Below are positions 25,731 through 35,344 of a stretch of DNA of 64,000 nucleotides, one piece after another (within the stretch, counting starts at the first letter, position 1; each line of letters begins with the position of its first letter). Source of the DNA: an uncultured Thiohalocapsa sp. (GTDB lineage: Bacteria; Pseudomonadota; Gammaproteobacteria; Chromatiales; Chromatiaceae); contig NZ_CAJXYK010000024.1 of NCBI RefSeq assembly GCF_913063425.1, forward strand, positions 1 through 64,000, in the 5' to 3' direction. Position numbers and translations under genes: made by a program. The notes beneath the pieces are model-generated. The model saw nothing but the letters and a program-made list of their open reading frames with translations, was not told the DNA's origin and did not search any database.

Positions 25731-26579
25731 TCACCAGCGGAAGCCGATGCCAAGGCCCGGCCCGTGCAGCGTCAGATCCATGTCATTCGTGTCGAGCTCA
25801 TAGCCGATGGCGCGGTAGGCGAGGGTCACCTCGCCCCAGTCGAACCGGTAGCCGAGCCCGAGCATGGCCTGCCAGGTCCAGTTGGAGCCGGCGGTGCCGA
25901 TGTCTGCGTAGTAGGGGACGTACCAGTCGGAGCCGGGAAACAGGATATGCCCGCGTGCGCCGATGATCCCGTCCCAGAGGTCCTGGTCCAGCGAAACCTT
26001 AGGCTGGCGGAGAAAGCGTCCGTCCTCGCCCAGCAGGGTGAGCTCCAGGTCGCTGGTGATGCTCAGGTAACGGAACCCCGCCATCAGGTCGAGATCGAAG
26101 GTCGGCCGCTCCACGACCCGGTAGCCCGCGGCGAGTGTCCATGCGGTGGTGCTGAGATCCGTTCTGGCCTTACGGGAGATGTCGGCATCCAGATTGCCGC
26201 GCGGTCCGGAGACGCGACGCAGCGTCGTCTGCGACTGCGCGAAGCTCGTATAGAGCACGTCGGTGTAGACCGACCATGGCCCCTTGCGGGCCTCGCCCAT
26301 GGCCATGACGGCCATGTTCAGGTTCTCAAGGTAATCCCTCGGGCCGAGGTCGGTGCTGATGCTGACGGGGCCGAGCTCGTCACCGTTGGCATTGCGCAGG
26401 CTCCGCACGCTGATCTGCGCACTGGCATCCACGGCGGGGAGCCAGAGGTAGGGCGTCGCCTGGAACTGCCAGTCGGTGGCGCCCGTGTCCGCCGCCGCGA
26501 GATGGACCCCTGCGCCCATGCAGAGCGCCGCCAGGGCGGGCAGTACCGGGGTGCGCAACGGCAAGGAGATCTTGAGCAT
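25731..26579 (-). CDS. Outer-membrane beta-barrel protein
   Basis: 282 residues with a signal peptide (about 1-28), followed by alternating amphipathic strands separated by turns and a C-terminal aromatic residue (GIGFRW end), the signal recognised by the BAM complex. Motifs such as FQATPYLWLPAV, YTDVLYTSF, AGYRVVER and GLGYRFDWGEVTLAYRA are typical of small 8-12 strand barrels in Gram-negatives. Substrate unknown. Start at 26579, where GACAGG lies upstream; the frame extends further left without a signal. First gene of the minus-strand run leading to the sulfatase. Confidence 0.82.
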   Translation of the reverse strand: MLKISLPLRTPVLPALAALCMGAGVHLAAADTGATDWQFQATPYLWLPAVDASAQISVRSLRNANGDELGPVSISTDLGPRDYLENLNMAVMAMGEARKGPWSVYTDVLYTSFAQSQTTLRRVSGPRGNLDADISRKARTDLSTTAWTLAAGYRVVERPTFDLDLMAGFRYLSITSDLELTLLGEDGRFLRQPKVSLDQDLWDGIIGARGHILFPGSDWYVPYYADIGTAGSNWTWQAMLGLGYRFDWGEVTLAYRAIGYELDTNDMDLTLHGPGLGIGFRW

Positions 26580-26830
26580 ACCTGTCTCACTGGGGCGGTC
26601 TCGCGACGCGCTGCGGCACAGCATCGCTGCGGTGCCGACGCCGGGCGGGCGAGCACAAAAGGAGCCGAGAGTCGCTCCAGGGGTATTCCCCGAACGGCCT
26701 AACGGGATGCTAGTCCAGCGATCCGGGTCGGGATTGATCTTTCGCGACAGAATCGCGTGCACACCCTGAAATCGGCATCAGGGCAGGTCGCGGCGTTCGA
26801 TGGCAGCGGGGTCGGGGCGGGCCGGGTGGA

Positions 26831-27895
26831 TCAGGCGGCACCATGGCGTGAACGCCAGCGGATGGCAGTGGTGCCGGACCAGCGTCGGAAGGCGTGGCCG
26901 AACGCGGCAGCACTGCCGTAGCCGAGGGCCAGGGCGATGTCGTTGGCCGGCAGACGGGTGTCGCGCAGCAGCTGGCGTGCAATGGCATAGCGTGTTGCCT
27001 CCAGCACGGCCTTGAAGCTGGTGCCCTCGGCGCGCAGGCGGCGGTTCAGGGTACGCGGATGCAGTGCGAAGAGCCGCGCGATGCCCGCCAGATCCGTCGC
27101 CTCCACCTCGCCGCTCATGAAGAGCCGGTACAGCACCCGCTGGACCTGGTCCGCCAGTCGGGCGTCTGCGCGTGTCTCCAAGGCCGCCAGCTGACGCAGG
27201 GCCGCGGCGTAGGCCAGGGGATCGGCCTCTGGACACGGTCGCTTCAGGTCCGCCGCCGGAAACACGACGGCGGCCTGCTGCGCCCCGAAGCGCAGCGGCG
27301 CACGGTACAGCTGCCGGTATGGCGTCAGCAGGGCCGGCGCAGTGCGGAACAGGCGCACCTCGGTGGCGCGCCAACCGGGCCCCGCCAGCTCCCGCAGGAT
27401 GTTCTGCATCACCGCGAGCGCGCAGTCGTAGATGTGCTGCGTCCCCAAGACGTCCGCGCAGTCGATGCTGTAACCGAACAGGGCATGCGGCCCGGCCTCC
27501 CACAGCGCCGGCACCGCGCCGCGGTCGTGCAGGTGCAGATGCAGGATCAGTGCGCGCAGGGCCGAGCCCACGTCCGGCGCCAAACGCACCGCCCGCCCGA
27601 GGAGCCCGAGCACGTCCAGCCCATGGTGGCGGCAGAGCGTCAGGCCAAGGCAGGGATTGCCGGTGTCGGCGGCCGCCTGCGTCAGCAGCCGGCCCACGGT
27701 GGTGAAGCCGATGCTGTTCTCCGGGTCAGTGAAGCGCGCCGGGTCCACGCCGGCCGCGCGGATGGTCACATGCGGGTCGCGGCCGTGGCCGGCGAGCAGT
27801 TGCGGCAAGCCCAAGAGCGGGGCCATGCGCACCTCGCCCGCTGCGATAAGGCCCGCCCCTGCGTGGCAGGGCAGGCAGCCGGTGGGCCTGTCCAT
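26831..27895 (-). CDS. AraC-family transcription regulator
   Basis: 354 residues: an arabinose-binding-type N-terminal domain (about 45-225; the kind found in OruR/ArgR-like AraC regulators) and a C-terminal double helix-turn-helix (about 255-345; LHPRTLNRRLRAEGTSFKAV, ANDIALALGYGSAAAFGHAF). The start ATG overlaps the stop of the amidohydrolase gene by one base (TAATG), so it is translated from the same mRNA. It probably controls that operon or a nearby gene; no operator can be recognised. Confidence 0.87.
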   Translation of the reverse strand: MDRPTGCLPCHAGAGLIAAGEVRMAPLLGLPQLLAGHGRDPHVTIRAAGVDPARFTDPENSIGFTTVGRLLTQAAADTGNPCLGLTLCRHHGLDVLGLLGRAVRLAPDVGSALRALILHLHLHDRGAVPALWEAGPHALFGYSIDCADVLGTQHIYDCALAVMQNILRELAGPGWRATEVRLFRTAPALLTPYRQLYRAPLRFGAQQAAVVFPAADLKRPCPEADPLAYAAALRQLAALETRADARLADQVQRVLYRLFMSGEVEATDLAGIARLFALHPRTLNRRLRAEGTSFKAVLEATRYAIARQLLRDTRLPANDIALALGYGSAAAFGHAFRRWSGTTAIRWRSRHGAA

Positions 27896-29829
27896 TACGC
27901 ATCTCCGCCGCCGCGGGCTGCGTGCGCCTGTCGTTCTGCGTCGGCCGCGTTTCCACCCGTGGCGTTCCGGTCCCTGGCGTTCTGCTCAGCGGCAGCATTA
28001 GGGCCTGGCGGCACCGGCTGCACGCGCCCGTCCAGCATGGTGCCCCAGACGGGGATGTCCTTGATCCAGGTGGCGGGCACGTCCAGCGGGCTCGCCGCCA
28101 GAATGGTCAGGTTGGCGCGCTTGCCCACGGCGATGGAGCCGATGCTGTCCTCCTGGCGGAGGGCATGCGCCGCGCCCAGGGTCACCGCCCGCAGCGCCGC
28201 TGCCCGCGGCAGCTGGTGCGCCGGCCCCGGAATGCGGCCCTCGGCGGTGAGCCGGTTCACAGCGGCCCAGACCAGCAGCAGCGGCTGCGCCGGCGCCATG
28301 GGCATATCGGAGCCGAACGACAGCGGGACGGCGTGCTCCAGCACCGTCGCCAGCGGCACCATGGCCGCTGCGCGCTCGGGGTCCATGCCGCCGGGGCTGC
28401 CGGGCCTGGTGCGGCGGCCGGCCAGCATGGAGAGCGCATGCGGATTGGCGCCGATGCTGCCGCCGAGGGCCGCCCATCTTTCCACCTGATCAGGCGCCGC
28501 GAACACCAAGGACGTGAGCCGGGTGCGGTGGTCCTCGCGGGGGGCACGTGCCATGGCCTGCTCCAGGCTCGTGAGGGCCAGCGCCACGGCGGCCTCGCCG
28601 TGGGCCTGGACGTGGATCTGCCAGCCGGCATCCCAATAGCTCTGGAAGGCGGCGTCGAAGGCGGCGGGCTCCATCGCCCAGGCACCTGCCCGCTCGCTGC
28701 GGTCGCCCTGTTGCATTTGCCCGCTCAGGGGATCGCCGTCGGTGGCGAGCCATACCTGCTGGGGCAGATGGCGGAGGCGGCGGTCCGCCCTGGTGGTGAG
28801 CGTGCGGGTGGTGTCGACGAGGGCGGCGGCGGCCGCCGGTGTGGTCGGGGGATGGCGGGCGGCAATCGCCGTGCCGTCGCGGATGAAGCAGTGCTCGAAG
28901 GGGGTCGCCGAGTCGGCGTAGACGGCTGCCATGGCCTTGCGCAAGGGCGCGGATGCGAGGCCGCCCGGTGCGCAGACCGTGGTGATGCCGTGGCGGTGGT
29001 AGTAGGTCTCCGTGAGCTCCAGGCCCAGCTGCTGCTGCGCCGGCGTCGCGAGCAGGGGCGCCAGCCGGTCCAGGATGGCGAGGGCGCCCTGGCTTCGGAA
29101 GTGGCCCGCGTCGAGGTCGATGCCGTCCTGGGCCTCGGCGCCGAGCCCTGCCACCAGCGCCGCGTCGATGCCGGTGCGCTCAAGCGCCGCGCTGTTCAGA
29201 TGAAAGGCGCGGCCGGCGCGATGCCAGATGATCACCGGGGCCGAAGACATCAGCCCGTCCAGCAGGCGCCGGGACATGGGCCCGTGGAAGTCCTGGTGGT
29301 AGCCAAAGCTCAGAAAGGCACCGCTGCCCCCGCGGTGATGGTCCGCCAGTGCGTGCAACAGCCGCTCCTGGTAGGCCTCCGGGTCTCGCACCGCTGGGGA
29401 GAAGCCCGACGCGGTGGTCCAGTCGTCGATGGCGATGATGGTGCTGGCGAGCGCGAGCGCCGCAGCCAGTGGGTGCACCTGGGGGGCGATGAAGCCCGGC
29501 AGCAGCACCTTCCCGGCGAAGGTCTCGTCCAGCCGCGCATCCGGCCCGGCCGCGGCGGTCACCGCCTCCCGGCTGCCGACGGCGATGAAGCGCCCCTCGC
29601 GCACGGCGACGGCCTCCGCCTGTGGCTGCTCGGGGTCCATGGTGATGATGTCCCGCGCGACATAGACGGTTGCCTGCGCCGGCGCTTCGGCGAGGGCGGA
29701 CAGCGCCTGCAGGGTCACGGCCTGGGCCGGTGCCGCGGCGGCAGCCGGGGGACCGCTCAGAAACAGGGCCGCGAGCGCGAGCCGCACAGCGCTCCGAGCG
29801 CGGGCAGGGTGCGAGTGTCTCGGGCGCAT
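27895..29829 (-). CDS. Exported amidohydrolase family 3 (YtcJ-like) with altered first metal motif
   Basis: 644 residues with a signal peptide (about 13-35) and an amidohydrolase-3 barrel. Family members open with a HxH metal pair in PGFIDxHxH. Here it reads PGFIAPQVHP, so the first histidine is Gln117 while His119 stays. Other expected ligands are present (HVQAHGEAAV, LSFGSDMPM). Activity is therefore uncertain: it may use one metal or a different chemistry. Start at 29829, where GGGGGAG precedes the ATG; the frame is open to 29979. It is followed by a one-base-overlapping AraC regulator. The His-rich, Asn/Ala tail (about 615-644) is low complexity. Confidence 0.82.
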   Translation of the reverse strand: MRPRHSHPARARSAVRLALAALFLSGPPAAAAAPAQAVTLQALSALAEAPAQATVYVARDIITMDPEQPQAEAVAVREGRFIAVGSREAVTAAAGPDARLDETFAGKVLLPGFIAPQVHPLAAALALASTIIAIDDWTTASGFSPAVRDPEAYQERLLHALADHHRGGSGAFLSFGYHQDFHGPMSRRLLDGLMSSAPVIIWHRAGRAFHLNSAALERTGIDAALVAGLGAEAQDGIDLDAGHFRSQGALAILDRLAPLLATPAQQQLGLELTETYYHRHGITTVCAPGGLASAPLRKAMAAVYADSATPFEHCFIRDGTAIAARHPPTTPAAAAALVDTTRTLTTRADRRLRHLPQQVWLATDGDPLSGQMQQGDRSERAGAWAMEPAAFDAAFQSYWDAGWQIHVQAHGEAAVALALTSLEQAMARAPREDHRTRLTSLVFAAPDQVERWAALGGSIGANPHALSMLAGRRTRPGSPGGMDPERAAAMVPLATVLEHAVPLSFGSDMPMAPAQPLLLVWAAVNRLTAEGRIPGPAHQLPRAAALRAVTLGAAHALRQEDSIGSIAVGKRANLTILAASPLDVPATWIKDIPVWGTMLDGRVQPVPPGPNAAAEQNARDRNATGGNAADAERQAHAARGGGDA

Positions 29830-30003
29830 GGGCAGCTCCCCCGGCAGCGGCGGGATTCGCAGGTCGAGTCCGGAGTATAGGCCCCCGGTGCAATGCATCC
29901 AGGCGGCGGCTGCGCCGGTCATCGACCGCTGGTAACGCACGCTCGGTCGCAGCCGGGCGCAGCTGCCGACCCTGATCATCCGTGCATGCGGGCGGCGCCC
30001 GGC

Positions 30004-31458
30004 TCAATCGTGCTCGAAGGCCGCGGCGATGCGCCCGCCCACGTCCGGGTCGATCCTGCGCCAATACTCGAAGGCGCGCTCCAGCACCGGCTGGGTAACG
30101 CCGTCCTTCAGGTGGCCGACCACATTGCTCACCAGGCGCTCGCGGGCGGCGTCGTCCATCACGTGGCGCACCAGGTTGCCCGCCTGCACGAAGTCGTCAT
30201 CCTCCCGGTGCGGCGTCTGCGCGGTGTGCATGAATTCGCCGCTCGCCGCCCAGCCCGCCTGGTAGGGCCAGCGCTCCGGGTCCGCGGCGGGTCCGCCCTT
30301 GGAGTTGGGTGCGTACACCGGGTCCTCGGACTTGATCACCCGCATGGCGCCCTCCTTGCTGTAGGCATGCACCGGCGCCTGCGGGCGATTCACCGGGATC
30401 TGCTTGTAATTGACGCCCATGCGGGCGCGGTGGGCATCCGCGTAGGAGAACACCCGCGCGAGCAGCATCCGGTCCGGGCTGAAGCCGATGCCGGGGACGA
30501 TGTTGTTGGGCTCGAAGGCGGCCTGCTCGATCTCGGTGTGATAGTCCGTCGGATTGCGGTCGAGCGTCATGCGGCCGACCTCCATCAGCGGGTAGTCGCC
30601 GTGGGGCCAGACCTTGGTGAGGTCGAAGGGGTTGAAGCGGTAGTCCGCGGCGTCCTCGAAGGGCATGATCTGCACTTTGAGTGTCCAGCTCGGATACTCG
30701 CCGCGCTTGATGGCCTCGTAGAGGTCGCGGGTGTGGTAGTCCGCGTCGGCGCCGGCCAGGCGGTCGGCCTCCTCCTGGGTCAGGTAATCGATGCCCTGGT
30801 CCGTCTTGAAGTGGTATTTCACCCAGAAGCGCTCGCCCTCGGCGTTCACCCACAGGTAGGTGTGGCTGGAGTAGCCGTTCATGTGGCGCCAGGTCTTGGG
30901 GATGCCGCGGTCGCCCATGAGCCAGGTCACCTGGTGGGCCGTCTCCGGTGACAGCGTCCAGAAGTCCCACTGCATGTCATGGTCGCGCAGGTTGACGTCC
31001 GCGCGGCGCTTCTGAGAGCGGATGAAGGGTTGGAACTTCATCGGATCGCGGACGAAGAAGATGGGCGTGTTGTTGCCCACCATGTCGTAGTTGCCCTCGG
31101 GCGTGTAGAACTTCAGTGCGAAGCCGCGGGGGTCGCGCCAGGTGTCGGGGCTGCCCCGCTCGCCGGCGACGGTGGAGAAGCGCGCGAGCATTTCGGTGGT
31201 CGCGCCGGGCTGGAACAGCGCTGCCCTGGTGTAGGCACTGACGTCGTTGGTGACCTCGAAGCGTCCGTGGGCGCCGCCACCCTTGGCATGGGGCTGACGC
31301 TCCGGGATGCGCTCGCGGTTGAAATTCGCCATTTGCTCCAGTAGGTAATGATCCTGGAGCAGGATGGGACCATCCGGCCCGACGGTAAGCGAGTATTCGT
31401 CACTCGGCACCGGAATGCCGGCGTCGGTGGTGGTGGGCTTGCGGCCGTCGTTGCTCAT
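30004..31458 (-). CDS. Haem catalase, clade 3
   Basis: 484 residues, the normal size of a small-subunit monofunctional catalase that destroys hydrogen peroxide. The distal haem pocket is RQPHAKGG with His57, followed by [19 protein letters not shown] split by the usual core and VGNNTPIFF. The proximal region [14 protein letters not shown] holds the tyrosine ligand and GVNY follows. ACGGAG precedes the start codon. No signal peptide, so cytoplasmic. A DJ-1/PfpI gene lies directly upstream on the same strand but a strong terminator separates them, so each probably has its own promoter. Confidence 0.93.
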   Translation of the reverse strand: MSNDGRKPTTTDAGIPVPSDEYSLTVGPDGPILLQDHYLLEQMANFNRERIPERQPHAKGGGAHGRFEVTNDVSAYTRAALFQPGATTEMLARFSTVAGERGSPDTWRDPRGFALKFYTPEGNYDMVGNNTPIFFVRDPMKFQPFIRSQKRRADVNLRDHDMQWDFWTLSPETAHQVTWLMGDRGIPKTWRHMNGYSSHTYLWVNAEGERFWVKYHFKTDQGIDYLTQEEADRLAGADADYHTRDLYEAIKRGEYPSWTLKVQIMPFEDAADYRFNPFDLTKVWPHGDYPLMEVGRMTLDRNPTDYHTEIEQAAFEPNNIVPGIGFSPDRMLLARVFSYADAHRARMGVNYKQIPVNRPQAPVHAYSKEGAMRVIKSEDPVYAPNSKGGPAADPERWPYQAGWAASGEFMHTAQTPHREDDDFVQAGNLVRHVMDDAARERLVSNVVGHLKDGVTQPVLERAFEYWRRIDPDVGGRIAAAFEHD

Positions 31459-31556
31459 GTTGGGGCTCCGTCAGTGGTTGATTCTGGCGTCCTGCAAGGC
31501 GCCAGCGCAGTCTGATCTTGGGTGAGGATTGGGCGCGCTCGCTCGCGCTGCCGGCG

Positions 31557-31583
31557 AAAAGGCCAATTGCGTTCGCAATAGGC
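31557..31583 (-). terminator. Intrinsic terminator after the PfpI gene
   Basis: On the minus strand an imperfect stem (GCC-U-AUUGCG pairing with CGCAAU-U-GGC, one mismatch) is followed by CUUUU. It begins four bases after the PfpI stop codon. Best terminator candidate in the window. Confidence 0.6.
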
Positions 31584-31586
31584 GGC

Positions 31587-32111
31587 TCAGCCCGCCAGTG
31601 CGGCGATGAGCGTGCGGCAGAAGGCCGGCAGGTCACCTGGGTGGCGGCTTGAGATCAACGGGCCGTCCTGCACCACCTCGCTGTCCTCCCATTCGGCGCC
31701 GGCATTCACCAGATCGTCGCGGATGGAGGGCGCGGAGGTGACCCGCCGTCCGCGCACGATGCCGGCGGAGATGGGCACCCAGCCTGCGTGGCAGATGAAG
31801 GCCACCGGGCGGTCCTGCTGGGCCATGTCGCGCACCAGCGCCAGCAGATGCTCGTCCCGGCGCATGTAGTCCGGGGCATAGCCGCCGGGGATGATCAGGG
31901 CGTCAAGGTGCTTTGCGGATGCCGAGCTGACGGGGCCGTCCGCCATGGCCGTCAGGCCGTGCTTGCCGTGGTACATGCTTGCGCCGGTGCCGAGCAGGGC
32001 AACGGCGGCGCCAGCCTCGCGCATGCGGATCACCGGGTACCACAGCTCGAGGTCCTCGAACTGGTCTTCGACGAGAACGGCGATGCTGCGGTCTGGGATC
32101 TCCTGAGTCAT
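31587..32111 (-). CDS. DJ-1/PfpI family protein
   Basis: 174 residues, the full DJ-1/PfpI fold: VEDQFED with the acidic residue near the active site, PGGYAPD, and the nucleophilic cysteine in FICHAGW. Family members act as glyoxalases, deglycase-like or stress-protective proteins; the substrate cannot be read from sequence. GGAGG lies before the start at 32111; the frame is open to 32270. Position ahead of the catalase gene suggests an oxidative or carbonyl stress role. Confidence 0.88.
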   Translation of the reverse strand: MTQEIPDRSIAVLVEDQFEDLELWYPVIRMREAGAAVALLGTGASMYHGKHGLTAMADGPVSSASAKHLDALIIPGGYAPDYMRRDEHLLALVRDMAQQDRPVAFICHAGWVPISAGIVRGRRVTSAPSIRDDLVNAGAEWEDSEVVQDGPLISSRHPGDLPAFCRTLIAALAG

Positions 32112-32280
32112 GGATGTCCTCCAATGGGCAGATGGACGTTGCGGCCCGCGGGCGTGGTGCAGCGGGGAGCAGCAGAAGTGATGCCAATCGTCCGACTGGG
32201 CTCGGGGCGGCGCAGCGGCGTGGCTCGACCTGTCGGGCCGTACCGGTGCGGTGTCCGAAGAACGGGTCATTTCCCCTTCG

Positions 32281-32300
32281 AGCGGGGCAAATGCCCCGCT
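32281..32300. repeat. Perfect inverted repeat after the UPF0182 gene
   Basis: AGCGGGGCA, AA, TGCCCCGCT: 9-bp stem, 13 bases past the stop of the minus-strand UPF0182 gene. There is no U-run on that strand, so it is recorded as a hairpin rather than a terminator. Confidence 0.5.
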
Positions 32301-32313
32301 TTCGGGGCGGACG

Positions 32314-34974
32314 TCAGTCTGCGGCGGCGTTTGCCGTTTCCGGTGTCACGTCCGGTGGCTGATCGGGGGGCCGCAGCTGCTCCATGGGCTCGTCCCCGTG
32401 CCTGTTGCGGACGAGGTCCTGGAGTGAGCGAAAGCCCTCTTCCAGGTTGGATGCCATGGTCACCAGGCGTCCCTGGCTCACCATGATCCGGGCGAGCTGC
32501 GGCATACGCGAGGCCGCCTCGGCCTCCAGGAAAATGCCCTGGATGTAGATCACGACGCCGCCCACGGGGACCACCAGCATGCGCCCGCGCAGGACGTTGG
32601 AGCCCTCCTGGCTCCACAGCGTCAGCTCCTGGGTGATGGCCGCGTCCTGGCGAATGAAGGCATTCACCTGTGCCGGACCGTACACCAGGCTGCCCTTGGG
32701 GAAGTGGTAGACCACCAGGCGCCCATAGTTGTCGTCGTCGCTGCCCATGACTGCCAGCGCGCGCATGTTGCGCTGCCCGAGCGGGGTGAGCGGGGCGAAC
32801 AGGCTGAACTCGAACTGATCTTCGTTAATGAGGTTCAGCATCACGTAGTAGGACTCGATGTGATGGATCTCGTCACCCCAATGGACGGTGGGCAGCTCCC
32901 ACGCATCCTCCTGGTTGTAGAAGGTCTCCGGGTCGCGCTGGTGGTAGCGTGCATAGACGTCCAACTGCACGTTGAACATGCTCTGCGGATAGCGCACATG
33001 CGCCTTGAGTGCCTCCGGCATGGCATCGAAGGGCTCGAACAGGCCCGGATAGAGAAAGTCATAGGCCGCGGCGATGGGATCATCCGGATCTGTGAGGTAG
33101 TAGCTCACGCTGCCGTCATAGGCGTCCACGACGACCTTCACCGACTGGCGGATGTAATTGAAGCGCCGCTCGAACTGCTCCACCCGCCCCAACCGCGGAG
33201 CTGTGTAGGGCCGGGAGTAGGGATACCAGTCGGCGGCGGTCAGCGCGTCCTGGATCCAGTACAGGCGGCCGTCGGCCAGCGCCAGGTAGGGATTCGGGTC
33301 CAGAATGAGAAACGGCGTCAGCTTGCGGATGCGCTCGTGGAGGTCGCGGCGGAAGAGCAGCCGGCTTGCGTCCGTGGTCTGTGTGGTGTAGAGAATGTTC
33401 GGCTCACCGAAGTAGAGCGCAAACAGGAGCTTGCGGAAGAGTGAGCTCACCGGTACGCCGCCTTTGCCGGCATAGTCGGTGACATTCACCTCGTCCGCGG
33501 ATGCATAGTCGAACTCGTGGCTCGCATTGGGCGCGATCACCGGCTGGTGCTTGCCGGGGCCGTAGTAGATGGCGGGCTGATCCACGGGGACTCCCGGCGC
33601 CGACTTGGGCGGGATACCCTGGATGTACCAGTCCATGGGCTTGTCCGCTGCCTGTGCCGCCGGCGTCATGACGATGCCGTAGCCGTGCGTGTACTTGAGC
33701 CACTGGTTCACCCAGGTCTGCTGGGATTCCCGCAGTGCGCCGAGGTCCAGGCGCCGCGCGGCGAGGAAGACTTGCTGGTAGACCCCATCCACCTCGTAAC
33801 GGCCGATATCCACGTCGTCGAAGGTGTAGTAGGGCCTGATCTCCTGCAGCTCCTGATAGACCGGCAGGAGGTTTTCATCGTCCCAGATTGGCACGTTCTG
33901 GAGGCCGATCTCCACCTCCGGTGGAACCTCGTCGCGCGCCGGCTCGCGCAGTGGATACTCGCGTGTCTCCACGTCTTGCAGGTCATAGGCCGCCAGCGTC
34001 GCCTGAATGTTGTTCGCAATGAAAGGCGCCTGGCGTGTCAGCTCGTTGGGCTTGACCACGAAGCGGTGCACGGCGTCGATCATGAAGGGCGTGTGCCGCA
34101 GACCCACCACCGCCACCAGCAGCACCGTCATTGCGGCCAGCGTCCAGACGCCGCGACCGCTGTTCAAGAGCCGGATCACCACGGCACCGATGACCAGCAC
34201 CAGCAGCAGGGCAATGCCGATGAGCGGCAGCGTGACCCACATCTCCTCGTAGCCCGGACCGTAGAACAGCGGCAGATGGGTGTCCGTGTAGAGCAGCAGC
34301 AGGGCGTCGCCGGCCAGCCAGCCGGCGGCCAGGATGAAGATGAGCCCGATCACCACGCTCAGGTGCAGGCGTGCGCCGCGGCGCATCTGCCCGCGATCCC
34401 GCGGCATGGCCCGGTGCTCCAGCCAATACAGCAGGGCCAGCCCCAGCAGCAGCACCAGCAGCGCGGCCGAGAGCTCGCCATACAGCAGCGCCAGCACAGG
34501 CAGCGTGAACAGGTAGAAGCTCACATCCAGCCCGTAGACGGGATCATCGATGCCCGCATCCGGCCCCAGGAGAAAGAGCGACTGCTCCCACTTCAGGAAC
34601 ATGGGCAGTGCCACCAGCACCGCGAGCATCAACGCAAGCGGCAGGTAGACCAGCAGCGAGCGCGTCTGAAAGCGCTGGTAGATCTGACGCAGTGGGGTGT
34701 CGGTCTCGGCATGGGCGCGTCCGGGCGCGCCCAGAAACTTGGCCCCGATCCAGAAATTGCCGAAGAACAGCAGGAAGAACAGGACCACGGCGGCGCCGAA
34801 TACGAGCCAGCGGTACAGGAGCCGCTGCCAGAAGTAGAGCCCGTAGCCGAGGTTGTCGAACCACCAGAGGTCGATGAGGAAGTCCCGCAGCAGCACGCCG
34901 GTCCCGACCAGGGCGGCGGTCACCACCAGCAGCAGGCCGACGAGGGTCAGGGAGACGGATTTCCAGGCAGACAT
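32314..34974 (-). CDS. UPF0182 family large membrane protein
   Basis: 886 residues, typical for UPF0182 (COG1615). The first 300 residues contain about seven membrane helices (for example WKSVSLTLVGLLLVVTAALV in two parts, VFGAAVVLFFLLFFGNFWIG, LHLSVVIGLIFILAAGWLAG); the remainder is a large extracytoplasmic domain with the family blocks YTHGYG, GEPNILYTTQTTD and NVQLDVYARYHQRDPETFYN. The biochemical role of the family is unknown. GGAGAA precedes the ATG at 34974. Divergent from the AsmA gene. Confidence 0.9.
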   Translation of the reverse strand: MSAWKSVSLTLVGLLLVVTAALVGTGVLLRDFLIDLWWFDNLGYGLYFWQRLLYRWLVFGAAVVLFFLLFFGNFWIGAKFLGAPGRAHAETDTPLRQIYQRFQTRSLLVYLPLALMLAVLVALPMFLKWEQSLFLLGPDAGIDDPVYGLDVSFYLFTLPVLALLYGELSAALLVLLLGLALLYWLEHRAMPRDRGQMRRGARLHLSVVIGLIFILAAGWLAGDALLLLYTDTHLPLFYGPGYEEMWVTLPLIGIALLLVLVIGAVVIRLLNSGRGVWTLAAMTVLLVAVVGLRHTPFMIDAVHRFVVKPNELTRQAPFIANNIQATLAAYDLQDVETREYPLREPARDEVPPEVEIGLQNVPIWDDENLLPVYQELQEIRPYYTFDDVDIGRYEVDGVYQQVFLAARRLDLGALRESQQTWVNQWLKYTHGYGIVMTPAAQAADKPMDWYIQGIPPKSAPGVPVDQPAIYYGPGKHQPVIAPNASHEFDYASADEVNVTDYAGKGGVPVSSLFRKLLFALYFGEPNILYTTQTTDASRLLFRRDLHERIRKLTPFLILDPNPYLALADGRLYWIQDALTAADWYPYSRPYTAPRLGRVEQFERRFNYIRQSVKVVVDAYDGSVSYYLTDPDDPIAAAYDFLYPGLFEPFDAMPEALKAHVRYPQSMFNVQLDVYARYHQRDPETFYNQEDAWELPTVHWGDEIHHIESYYVMLNLINEDQFEFSLFAPLTPLGQRNMRALAVMGSDDDNYGRLVVYHFPKGSLVYGPAQVNAFIRQDAAITQELTLWSQEGSNVLRGRMLVVPVGGVVIYIQGIFLEAEAASRMPQLARIMVSQGRLVTMASNLEEGFRSLQDLVRNRHGDEPMEQLRPPDQPPDVTPETANAAAD

Positions 34975-35344
34975 GGCTTCTCCGGACGACGACGGGTAGC
35001 TGCCCGCGGACAGCCATGTGGCGCATCCGGTTGCAGCGTCTGGGTGTTATCCGCCAGCAAGGGGCATGCCGCGCCTCCCAGGGCGCTGTGCCCCGGTCGC
35101 GCGACAGTTGACGCCCGGCGCCGCCGTCAAGGCCGGCGCGCCCATGCCGCGCCGCCGCAGCCGCTGACCCGGCACAGCGCGTGCCGCCCGCTGAGCCCGG
35201 ACCGCCGGGTGGACTGAGCCGCCATCGGTGCAAAAGCCCCAACCCGGGGAGGTCCTCGCCACCTTCGGCGCCGACCCTGGGCACCCCACTCGTCGTCGCT
35301 GCGCCGGTTCGCCTGGCTGGCACCGGTGCTGCTAAGCAGTGGAT
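34975..35344. other. 370-bp divergent intergenic region
   Basis: Lies between the UPF0182 gene (minus) and the AsmA-family gene (plus), so it should hold both promoters. I cannot point to a convincing -10/-35 pair, repeat or small gene in it. Confidence 0.5.
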
